64,000 bases of DNA from positions 682,001-746,000 of the forward strand of contig NZ_NIFO01000001.1 of assembly GCF_002233755.1 (NCBI RefSeq). The letters run 5' to 3'. Shown here in pieces: positions 27,185-35,986 of the stretch. The notes beneath the pieces are model-generated. The model saw nothing but the letters and a program-made list of their open reading frames with translations, was not told the DNA's origin and did no database searches. The stretch is from Acinetobacter piscicola. GTDB lineage: Bacteria > Pseudomonadota > Gammaproteobacteria > Pseudomonadales > Moraxellaceae. The position numbers were made by a program, and so were the translations under genes. Every line of letters starts with the position of its first letter. Position 1 is the first letter of the stretch.

Positions 27185-27952
27185 ATGAAATTTAAACTTG
27201 CTTTTCTAACTCTTGTACTTCTCTCTGTAGGGGTAAGTGTTTGCGCAGAAAGCCCTACACTTAAAAATATTAATAATTATCAAAAAGAATCAGCTAAATC
27301 AAAGCCACGAATAATCAAAACTGATAATTTTGAGGATGCTTTGGAAAATTTAATTAAAGAAGGATATATACCGATTAAATCAGAAACTTATAGTAATGGT
27401 GCAGTTTTTTTTAATTATGATCATGGCATTAATGAATTACAAAAAAATGCAAGAAATTTAGGGGCACAGATCGTTTTATTTAGTAAGTCTGACGATTACA
27501 GTACATCATTAGTAACTGATTATAGTTTATCAAATTTCAGAGATATTCCTCAAACACACAAAGATTTTGAAAGTTATAATGATAATTCTCAAACATATAT
27601 TAATGGATCTTTAACTCGTTCATCGATGCGTTCAGTAAATTCAACTGAGTATGAAGTATCTTATTTTTCTAAATTTAATTCAGCAACTGGCATATATCCA
27701 AAAGATTTATCTGATAAAGAAAAAAATAAAATGGGTTTAACTACTGGAGTTGAAGCAATTACAATTTCAGCTAGGTCTCCAGCTGATGGTCAAATTCTAA
27801 AAAATGATATTATTCTTAAAATAGGTAATGATAACATTATGAATATGAATAGTTTTATTGAATCTTCAAACAATTTAAAGAAAGGTTTTATTTTTATAGA
27901 AATACTACGTAAAGGACAAAAAATGACTAAAATTATTGCACTTAATGAGTAG
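27185..27952 (+). CDS. Secreted protein with C-terminal PDZ-like domain, unknown function
   Basis: A 255-residue protein with an N-terminal signal peptide (MKFKLAFLTLVLLSVGVSVC, cleavage near CAES). The middle part (about 40-190) has no features I recognise. The last 75 residues (from about GVEAITISARSPADGQ) resemble a PDZ domain, with the LKNDIILKIGNDNI stretch typical of such domains. Base composition is clearly more AT-rich than the neighbouring genes, which hints at a recent arrival. A peptide-binding role in the periplasm is inference. Monocistronic, convergent with maf. Confidence 0.7.
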   Translation: MKFKLAFLTLVLLSVGVSVCAESPTLKNINNYQKESAKSKPRIIKTDNFEDALENLIKEGYIPIKSETYSNGAVFFNYDHGINELQKNARNLGAQIVLFSKSDDYSTSLVTDYSLSNFRDIPQTHKDFESYNDNSQTYINGSLTRSSMRSVNSTEYEVSYFSKFNSATGIYPKDLSDKEKNKMGLTTGVEAITISARSPADGQILKNDIILKIGNDNIMNMNSFIESSNNLKKGFIFIEILRKGQKMTKIIALNE

Positions 27953-28003
27953 ATTCTTTAAATCTTAATTTTAATAAAGCATCCATGCTTATGTAGTGAT
28001 CAA

Positions 28004-28630
28004 TCAAGGCAAATTCATCCCTAACTTTCTTAAAATATTACACAATTGAATCATTGGCATACCCATTAAGGTCGTTTGATCCTGACCAATCATTTGTTCA
28101 AATAAACTGATGCCTAAACTTTCACACTTAAAACTACCTGCGCAATGCAAAGGTTGATCTATTTCAATATAGCGTTTGATTTCATCAAGACTTAAATCTC
28201 GAAATTTAACATGATAATGTTCAACCAATGTTTGCTCAAAACCTAAAGCCAAATATTGCACACTTAATGCTGTACTGAAAAAAACATTTTTACCTGAATT
28301 GGCTTGTAACTGTTGAATGGCATTATCTACAGATAACGGCTTACCGATAAATTCTTGCGGCGCATGTTCACGCCATGCCACTTGATCTGAACCAATCACA
28401 ATAGCGTTTGGATTTTCTTGGGCAATCACTTGTGCCTTTTCAAAAGCCAAACGCTTAGCCAAATCGTCAGCATGTGTTTCACCCTGAACAGATTCATCAA
28501 TATCAGGAGAAATACAACGATAATCCAATCGTAAACGATTCATTAAATCTTTACGTGTTTGGCTCGAAGACGCCAAAATGATTTCAGGATGGTTTATCTT
28601 TGGATTATTCATTTTTACATTATTCATCAA
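28004..28630 (-). CDS. Maf-family nucleotide pyrophosphatase (YceF-like)
   Basis: A 208-residue Maf protein: the N-terminal signature ILASSSQTRKDLM, the catalytic acidic motif (IGSDQVAW) and the conserved ERYIEIDQPLHCAGSF-like stretch (here IKRYIEIDQPL and CAGSFKCE) are present. Proteins of the YceF subgroup hydrolyse 7-methyl-GTP; canonical Maf acts on dTTP/UTP. The DQ of GSDQVAW and the CAGSFKCE segment suggest the YceF side. Four bases separate it from the upstream DUF2237 gene, so the two probably form an operon. Confidence 0.87.
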   Translation of the reverse strand: MMNNVKMNNPKINHPEIILASSSQTRKDLMNRLRLDYRCISPDIDESVQGETHADDLAKRLAFEKAQVIAQENPNAIVIGSDQVAWREHAPQEFIGKPLSVDNAIQQLQANSGKNVFFSTALSVQYLALGFEQTLVEHYHVKFRDLSLDEIKRYIEIDQPLHCAGSFKCESLGISLFEQMIGQDQTTLMGMPMIQLCNILRKLGMNLP

Positions 28631-28633
28631 AAG

Positions 28634-29017
28634 TTAAACTGCATATTCCATCAGGACATCTAATGGAACATAAGACAAAACAGCTTTATGACATGCCTGT
28701 AATTTTACCCGTGGCGCCATATCATTTTGATAGGCTTCAACCCAACGTGTAACGCATAAACACCAAAAATCACCGGGTTCTAGACCAGGGAAGCCGTGCT
28801 CAGGTAAAGGGGTGATTAAATCATTGCCTACTTTTTGGGAATAATTGAGAAACTCCGAGGTCATTTCAGCACAGACGGTATGCTGACCAAGATCAGACGG
28901 TGCTGTATGGCAAAAACCATTACGGAAATAGCCTGTAATAGGTGAGTAACAACAGCTTGCCAAAGGCTCGCCTAATACATTTAAACCATTAATTTTAGGA
29001 TCTGGATGAAAAGACAT
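28634..29017 (-). CDS. DUF2237 family protein
   Basis: A 127-residue soluble protein starting MSFHPDPKINGLNVLGEP and containing the conserved Cys- and Trp-rich pattern of DUF2237 (CCYSPITGYFRNGFC, CAEMTSEFL, FPGLEPGDFWCLC, RWVEA). The frame is open further upstream to 29056, but the earlier residues are hydrophobic and unlike the family, so the ATG at 29017 is chosen. Biochemical function is unknown. It probably shares a transcript with the maf gene downstream. Confidence 0.82.
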   Translation of the reverse strand: MSFHPDPKINGLNVLGEPLASCCYSPITGYFRNGFCHTAPSDLGQHTVCAEMTSEFLNYSQKVGNDLITPLPEHGFPGLEPGDFWCLCVTRWVEAYQNDMAPRVKLQACHKAVLSYVPLDVLMEYAV

Positions 29018-29157
29018 AAGCGTACAAATTTTCGAAGTTAACACTATGATAATCAAATCTGAATATTTCTACAGCTTTTCTACAAAAGTATCTAACCTTT
29101 TTTTGCGTAATCATTTAGAATCTACGCGATTTTTAATATCTATAAAGAGAGCTATAC

Positions 29158-30345
29158 ATGAATTTTCAGCGTATGACTGACCTTGATTTAACGGGCAAGC
29201 GTGTTCTTATTCGTGAAGATTTAAACGTTCCTGTTAAAAATGGTGTGATTACAAGTGATGCACGTTTACGTGCAGCATTACCAACAATTAAGCTAGCACT
29301 AGAAAAAGGTGCAGCTGTAATGGTTTATTCTCACCTAGGTCGTCCTGTTGAAGGTGAACCAAAATCAGAGCAGTCACTTGCGCCAGTAGCAGCGTATTTG
29401 ACGGAAGCTTTAGGACAAGAAGTAAAATTATTTACTGATTATTTAGAGGGTGTTGACGTTGCAGCAGGACAAGTTATTCTACTTGAAAACTGTCGTTTCA
29501 ACGTTGGCGAAAAGAAAAATAATCCTGAACTTGCAGCAAAATATGCAGCACTTTGCGATGTATTTGTCATGGATGCTTTCGGTACGGCGCATCGTGCAGA
29601 AGCTTCAACTGAAGGTGTAGCTCGTTTAGCGAAAGTTGCTGCGGCAGGTCCATTATTGGCTGCTGAGTTAGATGCACTTGGTCGTGCATTGCAAACACCT
29701 GAAAAACCAATGGTTGCCATTGTTGCAGGTTCTAAAGTTTCTACAAAACTCGATGTATTAACTTCACTTTCTGATATTTGTGACCAGTTAATTGTTGGTG
29801 GTGGTATTGCCAATACTTTCTTGGCTGCTGCTGGTTTCAATGTCGGTAAATCATTATGTGAAAATGATTTAATCGATACGGCTAAAGCGATTGCGGCTAA
29901 AGTATCTGTACCACTTCCTACAGACGTTGTGGTTGCTGATGCTGCTGAAATTGATTTTTCAGACTTCTTAGGTTCTTTAGCAAATGCTAAAGCGACTGTG
30001 AAAAAAGTTGAAGATGTGACTGATAACGACATGATTTTAGATGTTGGCCCAGAAACTGCAAAAGCGTTTGCAGAAATCTTGAAAACATCTAAAACTATTC
30101 TTTGGAATGGTCCTGTGGGCGTATTTGAAGTTGATCAATTCGGCGAAGGCACAAAAACTTTATCTTTAGCGATTGCTGAATCAGCTGGATTCTCTATTGC
30201 AGGTGGTGGTGATACTTTGGCTGCTATTGATAAATATGAAGTTGCTGACAAAATCGGTTATATCTCGACGGGTGGTGGTGCATTCCTTGAATTTGTAGAA
30301 GGTAAAACACTTCCAGCAGTTGCAGTATTGTTAGAGCGTGCATAA
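29158..30345 (+). CDS. pgk: Phosphoglycerate kinase
   Basis: A glycolytic/gluconeogenic kinase (1,3-bisphosphoglycerate + ADP to 3-phosphoglycerate + ATP) of 395 residues, the standard bacterial length. Diagnostic blocks are [12 protein letters not shown] at the N-terminus, [34 protein letters not shown], and the nucleotide-binding [10 protein letters not shown] and [16 protein letters not shown] precedes the ATG. A MITE-like element separates the stop codon from the strong terminator. Confidence 0.97.
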   Translation: MNFQRMTDLDLTGKRVLIREDLNVPVKNGVITSDARLRAALPTIKLALEKGAAVMVYSHLGRPVEGEPKSEQSLAPVAAYLTEALGQEVKLFTDYLEGVDVAAGQVILLENCRFNVGEKKNNPELAAKYAALCDVFVMDAFGTAHRAEASTEGVARLAKVAAAGPLLAAELDALGRALQTPEKPMVAIVAGSKVSTKLDVLTSLSDICDQLIVGGGIANTFLAAAGFNVGKSLCENDLIDTAKAIAAKVSVPLPTDVVVADAAEIDFSDFLGSLANAKATVKKVEDVTDNDMILDVGPETAKAFAEILKTSKTILWNGPVGVFEVDQFGEGTKTLSLAIAESAGFSIAGGGDTLAAIDKYEVADKIGYISTGGGAFLEFVEGKTLPAVAVLLERA

Positions 30346-30387
30346 TAGAGTTGTGTTTATTTAAATATCGAGTGTGGTTATTTTAGA

Positions 30388-30677
30388 TAACGTCAGTTCG
30401 GGATAAGTTCTGATGTAAGCAATTAAAAAAGCTAGATCATGCACGACGGAGTTTTACTCTTTAAAGTCAAATGTAAGTATTAACCTTCGGTTCGACCTAC
30501 TTTTCTTTCGGGAAAAGTAGGCAAAACCATTTGTCAGTCGCAAACTCGGCCAATACCGCTATGTACTTAATGTATTGCAAAAACAGTAAATGACGTATGT
30601 AGTCCTGCCTCAAACAACGCGACTGACGTTCTCGCGTATCATATATCTAGAACATATCTTATCTCGAACTAAAGTTA
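30388..30677 (+). repeat. MITE-like structured repeat, copy 4 (290 bp) with 8-bp target-site duplication
   Basis: Bracketed by TTAGATAA at 30383-30390 and 30675-30682. Terminal repeats TAACGTCAGTTCGGGATAA and TTATCTCGAACTAAAGTTA. The CCTACTTTTC/GAAAAGTAGG hairpin and inner GTCAGTCGC/GCGACTGAC pair are conserved; this copy is the most diverged of the five. It is inserted between pgk and its terminator. Confidence 0.87.
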
Positions 30678-30691
30678 GATAAATAACGATT

Positions 30692-30741
30692 TTGTGAATC
30701 GGCTGACCATGTGTCAGCCTTTTTTATTCAGCGATTCACAA
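30692..30741 (+). terminator. Rho-independent terminator of pgk
   Basis: GGCTGAC (30701-30707) and GTCAGCC (30713-30719) with a T-run at 30720-30725. An outer repeat TTGTGAATC (30692-30700)/GATTCACAA (30733-30741) surrounds it. Confidence 0.88.
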
Positions 30742-30809
30742 TTAAGTCATCAAAATGAAATATATCTGCAATAAAATCGTGAGCATTAAATCACCAGCTG
30801 TGGAAAAAT

Positions 30810-31088
30810 GTGATGAAATTTAAATTTGCACTGATTGCACTTATTCTTGCGCCTTTAGCTTTAACGGCGTGTAGTAAACAAGACAAAGCACCTGCATCTG
30901 AACAAACTTCAGCTTCAGGCGTAGCAGCAGAATCAGAAAAGCTAAGTCCAGAACAACAAGCAGCAATCGATGCGATTGATAAGCCTGTATTAGATGAAAA
31001 AAATACAGATGTTCCGGCTGAAAAAGCCAATGCACCTGCCGATGTTGCGACTCCTGCAACTGAACAAGAAGCACCAAAAGCACAATAA
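30810..31088 (+). CDS. Small Ala/Glu-rich lipoprotein, unknown function
   Basis: A 92-residue predicted lipoprotein (MMKFKFALIALILAPLALTAC, lipobox LTAC). The mature part is hydrophilic, low-complexity and rich in Ala, Glu, Pro and Lys, suggesting a disordered envelope tail. A good terminator follows 27 bases after the stop. Flanked by pgk and fba, in the same direction, but with terminators on both sides, so it is its own transcription unit. No family recognised. Confidence 0.75.
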   Translation: MMKFKFALIALILAPLALTACSKQDKAPASEQTSASGVAAESEKLSPEQQAAIDAIDKPVLDEKNTDVPAEKANAPADVATPATEQEAPKAQ

Positions 31089-31114
31089 TTTATTTTGCTT
31101 TGTTGTTATTTGTT

Positions 31115-31143
31115 AAAAATCCCTGCTAAAGCAGGGATTTTTT
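31115..31143 (+). terminator. Rho-independent terminator of the small lipoprotein gene
   Basis: AAAAATCCCTGC (31115-31126) pairs with GCAGGGATTTTTT around a four-base loop. Confidence 0.9.
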
Positions 31144-31218
31144 ATGAAATAGTGAATATTGTTGCTGAATTGAAATAATTCCCCATGTAGAATATCGGGC
31201 ATTACCTGGGAGGATATT

Positions 31219-32256
31219 ATGGCACTTATTTCATTGCGCCAGCTCTTGGATCATGCCGGCGAACATAACTACGGCGTTCCAGCGTTTAACGTAAACAATT
31301 TAGAACAAATGCGCGCAATCATGTTAGCCGCAGACGAAACGAATTCACCTGTAATCGTGCAAGCTTCTGCTGGTGCGCGTAAATATGCAGGTGCTCCATT
31401 CTTACGTCATCTTATTTTGGCAGCAATTGAAGAATGGCCACATATTCCAGTGGTAATGCATCAAGATCATGGTACAGATCCTGGCGTATGTCAGCGTTCT
31501 ATCCAACTGGGCTTTTCATCTGTAATGATGGATGGTTCGTTAGGTGCAGATGGTAAAACACCGACAACGTATGAATATAACGTAGATGTAACTCGCCGTA
31601 CTGTTGCAATGGCGCATGCATGTGGTGTTTCTGTAGAAGGTGAAATTGGTTGCTTAGGTAGCCTTGAAACTGGTTTGGCTGGTGAAGAAGATGGTGTGGG
31701 CGCAGAAGGCGTTCTTGACCATTCTCAACTTCTGACTTCTGTTGAAGAAGCACGTCAATTCGTCGCAGATACCAATGTAGATGCTTTGGCAATTGCTGTA
31801 GGTACTTCACACGGTGCATACAAATTTACACGTCCACCTACAGGTGATATTTTGGCAATTGACCGCATTAAAGAAATTCATGCGGCACTTCCAAATACAC
31901 ATCTTGTTATGCATGGTTCGAGCTCTGTTCCTCAAGAATGGTTAGCTGTGATCAACCAATACGGCGGCGACATCAAAGAAACTTATGGTGTTCCTGTTGA
32001 GCAATTGGTTGAAGCGATCAAGCATGGTGTTCGTAAAATCAACATCGATACAGATTTACGTTTAGCGTCTACAGGTGCGATGCGCCGTATGATGGCTGAA
32101 CAACCAAGTGAATTTGATCCGCGTAAATTCTTTGCTAAAACTGTTGATGCAATGAAACAAATTTGCGTAGATCGTTATACTGCATTTGGTACAGCAGGTA
32201 ATGCTGACAAGATCCGTCCAATTTCTTTAGAGCAAATGGTCGATCGTTATAAATAA
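31219..32256 (+). CDS. fba: Class II fructose-bisphosphate aldolase
   Basis: A zinc-dependent aldolase of 345 residues that interconverts fructose-1,6-bisphosphate with dihydroxyacetone phosphate and glyceraldehyde-3-phosphate. Class II marks: [11 protein letters not shown] at the N-terminus, [11 protein letters not shown] (catalytic Asp and zinc-ligand His), [22 protein letters not shown] and KINIDTDLR. The Calvin-type subfamily of about 345-355 residues fits. GGGAGG seven bases upstream supports the start. Close to pgk, a common arrangement in proteobacteria, though separated here by a lipoprotein gene with its own terminator. Confidence 0.96.
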   Translation: MALISLRQLLDHAGEHNYGVPAFNVNNLEQMRAIMLAADETNSPVIVQASAGARKYAGAPFLRHLILAAIEEWPHIPVVMHQDHGTDPGVCQRSIQLGFSSVMMDGSLGADGKTPTTYEYNVDVTRRTVAMAHACGVSVEGEIGCLGSLETGLAGEEDGVGAEGVLDHSQLLTSVEEARQFVADTNVDALAIAVGTSHGAYKFTRPPTGDILAIDRIKEIHAALPNTHLVMHGSSSVPQEWLAVINQYGGDIKETYGVPVEQLVEAIKHGVRKINIDTDLRLASTGAMRRMMAEQPSEFDPRKFFAKTVDAMKQICVDRYTAFGTAGNADKIRPISLEQMVDRYK

Positions 32257-32290
32257 TTTTTAACGTTATTTATACAGCGCTATACAGTAG

Positions 32291-32315
32291 AAGCCCACGT
32301 TATTGTGGGCTTTTT
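32291..32315 (+). terminator. Rho-independent terminator of fba
   Basis: AAGCCCAC (32291-32298) pairs with GTGGGCTT, followed by further T residues to 32315. Confidence 0.92.
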
Positions 32316-32347
32316 CTTGAATAATAAACGAATGAAAGAAGATAACA

Positions 32348-33199
32348 ATGGAACTTATATTTTCAGCAGCATTGTGTAGTGTACTGGTATCAATCCTTTT
32401 AAAGTTTGCCAAAAATAAAGGTTTTGATGCTTTACAAATGATTGCTTGGAATTATGCCATTGCCAGTATTTTAAGTTATTTATGGTTTAAACCTGATTTG
32501 GTGCATATCTCGGTTTCAGCGACACCGTGGTGGCTGATCATTGTTTTAGGTATGGTATTACCCAGTATCTTTTTGTGTTTAGCCAAATCATTACAGACAG
32601 CAGGTATTCTAAAAACTGAAATTGCACAACGGTTATCTGTTGTATTGTCGCTATTAGATGCTTATTTCTTATTTCAAGAACAGTTTAGTCAATTGAAAAT
32701 AATCGGGGTAGTACTGGGTATTACCGCCGTGTTATGTCTTATTTTTTCACAATCAGGTGCATCAAAGACCACGTTAAATCGCAATGGGATGTTTTTTCTG
32801 CTTAGCGTATGGATTGGTTATGCGATTGTCGATATTTTATTAAAATACACCACAAGTTTGGGGCTGCAATTCCCTGTAATATTAACTTTGATGTTTATTT
32901 GTGCTTTTATTCTTTCTATTGTTTATCTTCTTATTCAAAAAGCACAATGGAAAATAAAAAATATTGTCGCGGGTTTGCTTTTAGGATTTTTAAATTTTGC
33001 CAATATCGCGTTATATGTAAAAGCACATATTCTATTAAAAGACTCTCCAGCCATCGTTTTTGCTGGGATGAATATTCTCGTTGTGCTATTTGGTGTGATT
33101 GCAGGTTTATTCATTTTCAAAGAGAAACTGAACAATATAACGGTACTTGGTCTTGTTTTAGGACTTGCAGGCGTAATGTGCTTGGCTTTAGCGATTTGA
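32348..33199 (+). CDS. EamA/DMT-family transporter
   Basis: A 283-residue inner-membrane protein of about ten helices, with two EamA-like halves (helix pairs in 1-130 and 145-283; KSLQTAGILKTEIAQRLSVVLSLLDAYF near the end of the first half, VFAGMNILVVLFGVIAGLFIFKEKL at the end of the second, split here for length). Substrate unknown. It is 23 bases upstream of a GNAT gene in the same direction, suggesting an operon. Confidence 0.8.
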   Translation: MELIFSAALCSVLVSILLKFAKNKGFDALQMIAWNYAIASILSYLWFKPDLVHISVSATPWWLIIVLGMVLPSIFLCLAKSLQTAGILKTEIAQRLSVVLSLLDAYFLFQEQFSQLKIIGVVLGITAVLCLIFSQSGASKTTLNRNGMFFLLSVWIGYAIVDILLKYTTSLGLQFPVILTLMFICAFILSIVYLLIQKAQWKIKNIVAGLLLGFLNFANIALYVKAHILLKDSPAIVFAGMNILVVLFGVIAGLFIFKEKLNNITVLGLVLGLAGVMCLALAI

Positions 33200-33222
33200 A
33201 AATTAAAATAATGGAGTAAATT

Positions 33223-33822
33223 ATGATCGAAAACTTATTCTTAGAAAATGTTGAATTGGTACAAAATAATGTACGTCTTATTCCTTTATCTTATGTACAT
33301 GAACAAGGGCTTGCAGAAGCCTGTAAAGATGGCGAATTGTGGAATTTGAGAATTACTTCGGCACCACATTTTTCAGAAGTTAAACAATATATCGAAACAG
33401 CCTTAGAGCAAAAGGCGCAGGGAAGTCGTTATCCCTTTGCTGTAATCGAAGAAAGTACAGGAAAAGTGCTTGGAACGACCAGTTTTCACGATATTTTATT
33501 ACAAGTAAAACGTTTTGAGATTGGTTATACATGGTATGCAAAATCGGTACAGCGAACGCATGTAAATACAACCTGTAAGTTACTGTTATTGAAGTTCGCA
33601 TTTGAACAACTTCAGGCCAATACTGTGGGGCTACGTACAGATCAATTTAATTTTAAAAGCCAAAAAGCAATTGAGCGTTTAGGTGCTAAAAAGGATGGTG
33701 TCATCCGTGGTCATGCTTTGCGTAAGGATGGCACGATTCGAGATACGGTCATGTATAGTATTGTTCAAGCTGAGTGGGAAAATGTGAAAGCACATTTAGA
33801 GGACTTATTGGCGAGTCATTAA
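33223..33822 (+). CDS. GNAT-family N-acetyltransferase (RimJ/RimL-like)
   Basis: A 199-residue soluble acetyltransferase. The pattern VRLIPLSYVHEQGL near the start, GTTSFHDI, EIGYTWYAKSVQRT and the C-terminal NFKSQKAIERLGAKKDGVIRGH match the acetyltransferase-3 branch (RimJ/RimL type). The acetyl-CoA loop region is KSVQRTHVNTTCK, a divergent form of the usual Q/R-x-x-G-x-G/A motif. The target (peptide N-terminus, amine or antibiotic) is unknown. Follows the DMT gene closely. Confidence 0.82.
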   Translation: MIENLFLENVELVQNNVRLIPLSYVHEQGLAEACKDGELWNLRITSAPHFSEVKQYIETALEQKAQGSRYPFAVIEESTGKVLGTTSFHDILLQVKRFEIGYTWYAKSVQRTHVNTTCKLLLLKFAFEQLQANTVGLRTDQFNFKSQKAIERLGAKKDGVIRGHALRKDGTIRDTVMYSIVQAEWENVKAHLEDLLASH

Positions 33823-33878
33823 ATCGGCTTCGTTACATCAATAAAATCAGTAACACATTCTAAGATGGATATTTCAAA

Positions 33879-34370
33879 CTATTGATTACTTATGGATTTT
33901 GAATAATATAAATCATTGTCTTCTAACTTGATAAAGTTGAAAAGATTTTTCTCTAATACTTTGATTGAAGCGGTATTTTGTGGATCGACATAGGCTTCAA
34001 GATATTGAATAGGAAAAGTTTCTGTTAAATGTGCTTCAAGCCATTCAACAGCTTTGGAGGCATAGCCTTTGCCCCAAAATGGTTTAAAAATAACATAACC
34101 AATTTGAACAGTTTCTTGTTGCGGGAAAAGCGTTGCTTGTAAAGTTCCGATTGGTTGTTTAAGTACTGAATCATTGAAAATAACCCAGTTCATCCAAATT
34201 TCATCAGCAGTTACTGAACCTTGAATTAAACGTGAATATCTTTCTTCAAGCGCTTGTATAGATAAGTATTTTTGATCTGGAATATAGTGGTAAAGCGCAT
34301 CTTCTTGCAAATATTCAAAGAGTATATTTGCATGGTCGATATTTAAACTTTGAAAATAAATTTTAGTCAT
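33879..34370 (-). CDS. GNAT-family N-acetyltransferase
   Basis: A 163-residue protein of the acetyltransferase-3 type, on the opposite strand and convergent with the preceding GNAT gene. The acetyl-CoA motif KPFWGKGYASKAVEWL is canonical, and the AYVDPQNTASIKVLEKNLF helix is conserved in the family. Substrate unknown. Monocistronic. Confidence 0.82.
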   Translation of the reverse strand: MTKIYFQSLNIDHANILFEYLQEDALYHYIPDQKYLSIQALEERYSRLIQGSVTADEIWMNWVIFNDSVLKQPIGTLQATLFPQQETVQIGYVIFKPFWGKGYASKAVEWLEAHLTETFPIQYLEAYVDPQNTASIKVLEKNLFNFIKLEDNDLYYSKSISNQ

Positions 34371-34510
34371 TAATGTATTTAACCGCTTTAGTGAGTCTGT
34401 ATTTGTTGTAAATGTCTTTGCTTCTATTTTGTCATGATAATACTTAAATAACTGATGTTAGACATTTGAAACAATATGTATGATCTAAATGTTTAAAATA
34501 ATAAATCTTT

Positions 34511-34800
34511 AACAGAGTCTTACATGTAACGTTTATATTTAGGAATAAGCCCACTGCGTCTTGCGCTACGGTTAAAGTAGTACTTTAACCGAGCTCAGGC
34601 TCGACCTGAGAGGTACTACCTCGTAAGGCTTTCGGGAAAATGAAAAGCGAAGTTTTGCAAGAAAACCACCTTGCGGAGCTTTGCTCCTCACCGCTGAACT
34701 CGTTCAATACCCTCTACTAATCAGATTTATCGCAAAAACATTCACATTCAAATATAGTCCTGCCACAAACAATAGCGGATGACGTTTTCACGTATCAATT
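34511..34800 (+). repeat. Divergent relative of the MITE-like repeat (copy 6)
   Basis: The gap 34371-34882 carries a diverged copy in the same orientation as the others. It shares GAGTCTTAC, the CGACCTGAGAGGTACTACC block found in copies 2 and 5, GGCTTTCGGGAAAA, the ATCGCAAAAACA stretch, AGTCCTGCC and GATGACGTTTTCACGTATCA. Extra hairpins are present, for example GGTTAAAG/CTTTAACC. I cannot recognise the terminal repeats or a target duplication, so the limits are approximate. Confidence 0.6.
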
Positions 34801-34882
34801 AATCATTATGAAGAAAATTAAAAGAATTAGACTATCACCGTTTAATATGCGTTAAATAATTGAATACTAATCAAAATTCAGA

Positions 34883-35797
34883 TTATTGATTCCGATATTG
34901 ACTAGGACTGAGTTCAAATTGCTTTTTAAAAGCTTGGCTAAATGCTGTTTCAGAAGAATAACCGACTTGGTGGGCAATTTGTTGAATAGAAAGTTGACCT
35001 TGTTTAAGCAATTGGCTGGCTAAACGAAGTCGATGCTGTTGCAAATAAGCCAAAGGTGTTTCTCCAACAATCTGATTGAATAAATTGGCAAATTTAGAAC
35101 GTGACATGCAACAGGTTTCAGCCAGTGTTTCTACCGTCCAGCCTAATTCGGGTTGGCTATGAATAGCAGCGAGCGCATTGGAAAGCTCAGGATGAATTAA
35201 GGCATTCAGCCAGTTGTTCTGATGCTGCATTTGTTCAATATAATCACGTACACATTCAATTACCATGATACTGACCACATGATCCATGATCTTGTTTTTA
35301 CCCGCCATGGTTCGGCGAGTCTCAGCTGAAACAAAATATAACCCGATACGTAACCACTCAGGTGCTTCATCACTCAATGCATTTTGTATATGCAAGTAGG
35401 GTGGTAAGGCATTCACTAAGGGTTTTGCCATAATCGCATTGAGTTGACATCTGACGGTGAGGATTAAGGTCTTTTCACTTTCACCTTGACCAAACTCAAT
35501 CGCATCTTGTCTTAAGCCATTAAATAGTGAATGAATACTTAATACTTCAACCAATTTTTGATCTGCTGTCGCCATGACTTGATGTTGTAATCCAGCAGGG
35601 ATCAACAGCATGTCACCTGTGTTTAAATTTAAACTTTGATGATTCAATTTAATATGCGCTTGACCATATAAAATAATATGTGCAATCACTGCAGATTGTT
35701 CTGCGTATTCAAAAGCCCAAGCACCTTGAGCCTGCAAATAGATATATTCAGAGTGATTTAGATGAATATCATCAAAAATTTTACTCAGTGCATCCAT
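34883..35797 (-). CDS. alkR: AraC/XylS-family regulator, probable AlkR
   Basis: A 304-residue activator-type regulator. An N-terminal cupin/AraC ligand domain (about 1-190, including SLNLNTGDMLLIPAG) is followed by the double helix-turn-helix AraC domain (WTVETLAETCCMSRSKFANLF and LSIQQIAHQVGYSSETAFSQAF as the two recognition units, shown in part). Divergent from the alkane hydroxylase gene, as alkR is from alkM in Acinetobacter, so control by alkanes is likely. Three phased CCATAG boxes lie in the intergenic region, one overlapping this start codon. Confidence 0.8.
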   Translation of the reverse strand: MDALSKIFDDIHLNHSEYIYLQAQGAWAFEYAEQSAVIAHIILYGQAHIKLNHQSLNLNTGDMLLIPAGLQHQVMATADQKLVEVLSIHSLFNGLRQDAIEFGQGESEKTLILTVRCQLNAIMAKPLVNALPPYLHIQNALSDEAPEWLRIGLYFVSAETRRTMAGKNKIMDHVVSIMVIECVRDYIEQMQHQNNWLNALIHPELSNALAAIHSQPELGWTVETLAETCCMSRSKFANLFNQIVGETPLAYLQQHRLRLASQLLKQGQLSIQQIAHQVGYSSETAFSQAFKKQFELSPSQYRNQ

Positions 35798-35841
35798 AGA
35801 CTTATTTCAATATCCCATAGCGATGATTATAAAACCCATAG
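35794..35841 (+). promoter_or_regulatory. Three CCATAG boxes phased at 21 bp (AlkR operator candidate)
   Basis: CCATAG occurs at 35794-35799, 35815-35820 and 35836-35841, with exactly 21 bases between successive starts (two helical turns). The last two extend to CCCATAGC. Direct repeats at 21 bp are typical of AraC-family half-sites. The first overlaps the regulator start codon, suggesting autoregulation. Confidence 0.55.
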
Positions 35842-35986
35842 CTTGTTAAAGCATGTGCGAATAGGACAATTTCTAGGTTGAATGTGCCAAAGACTTTTAC
35901 ATAGCTTTTTTGGACGATCACAACTGTTGTTCAATGCCCGAATAAACAAATATATACATAAGAATAAGGCATTAAAAGGTGAAGTT

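Noticed and set aside
29439..30032. Long 197-residue frame on the minus strand inside pgk
   Set aside because: It is the antisense shadow of pgk codons, Ser/Ala-rich and without family features.
32809..33219. 136-residue plus-strand frame inside the DMT gene at 32.3 kb
   Set aside because: Different-frame shadow; Cys/Tyr-rich composition is typical of noise.
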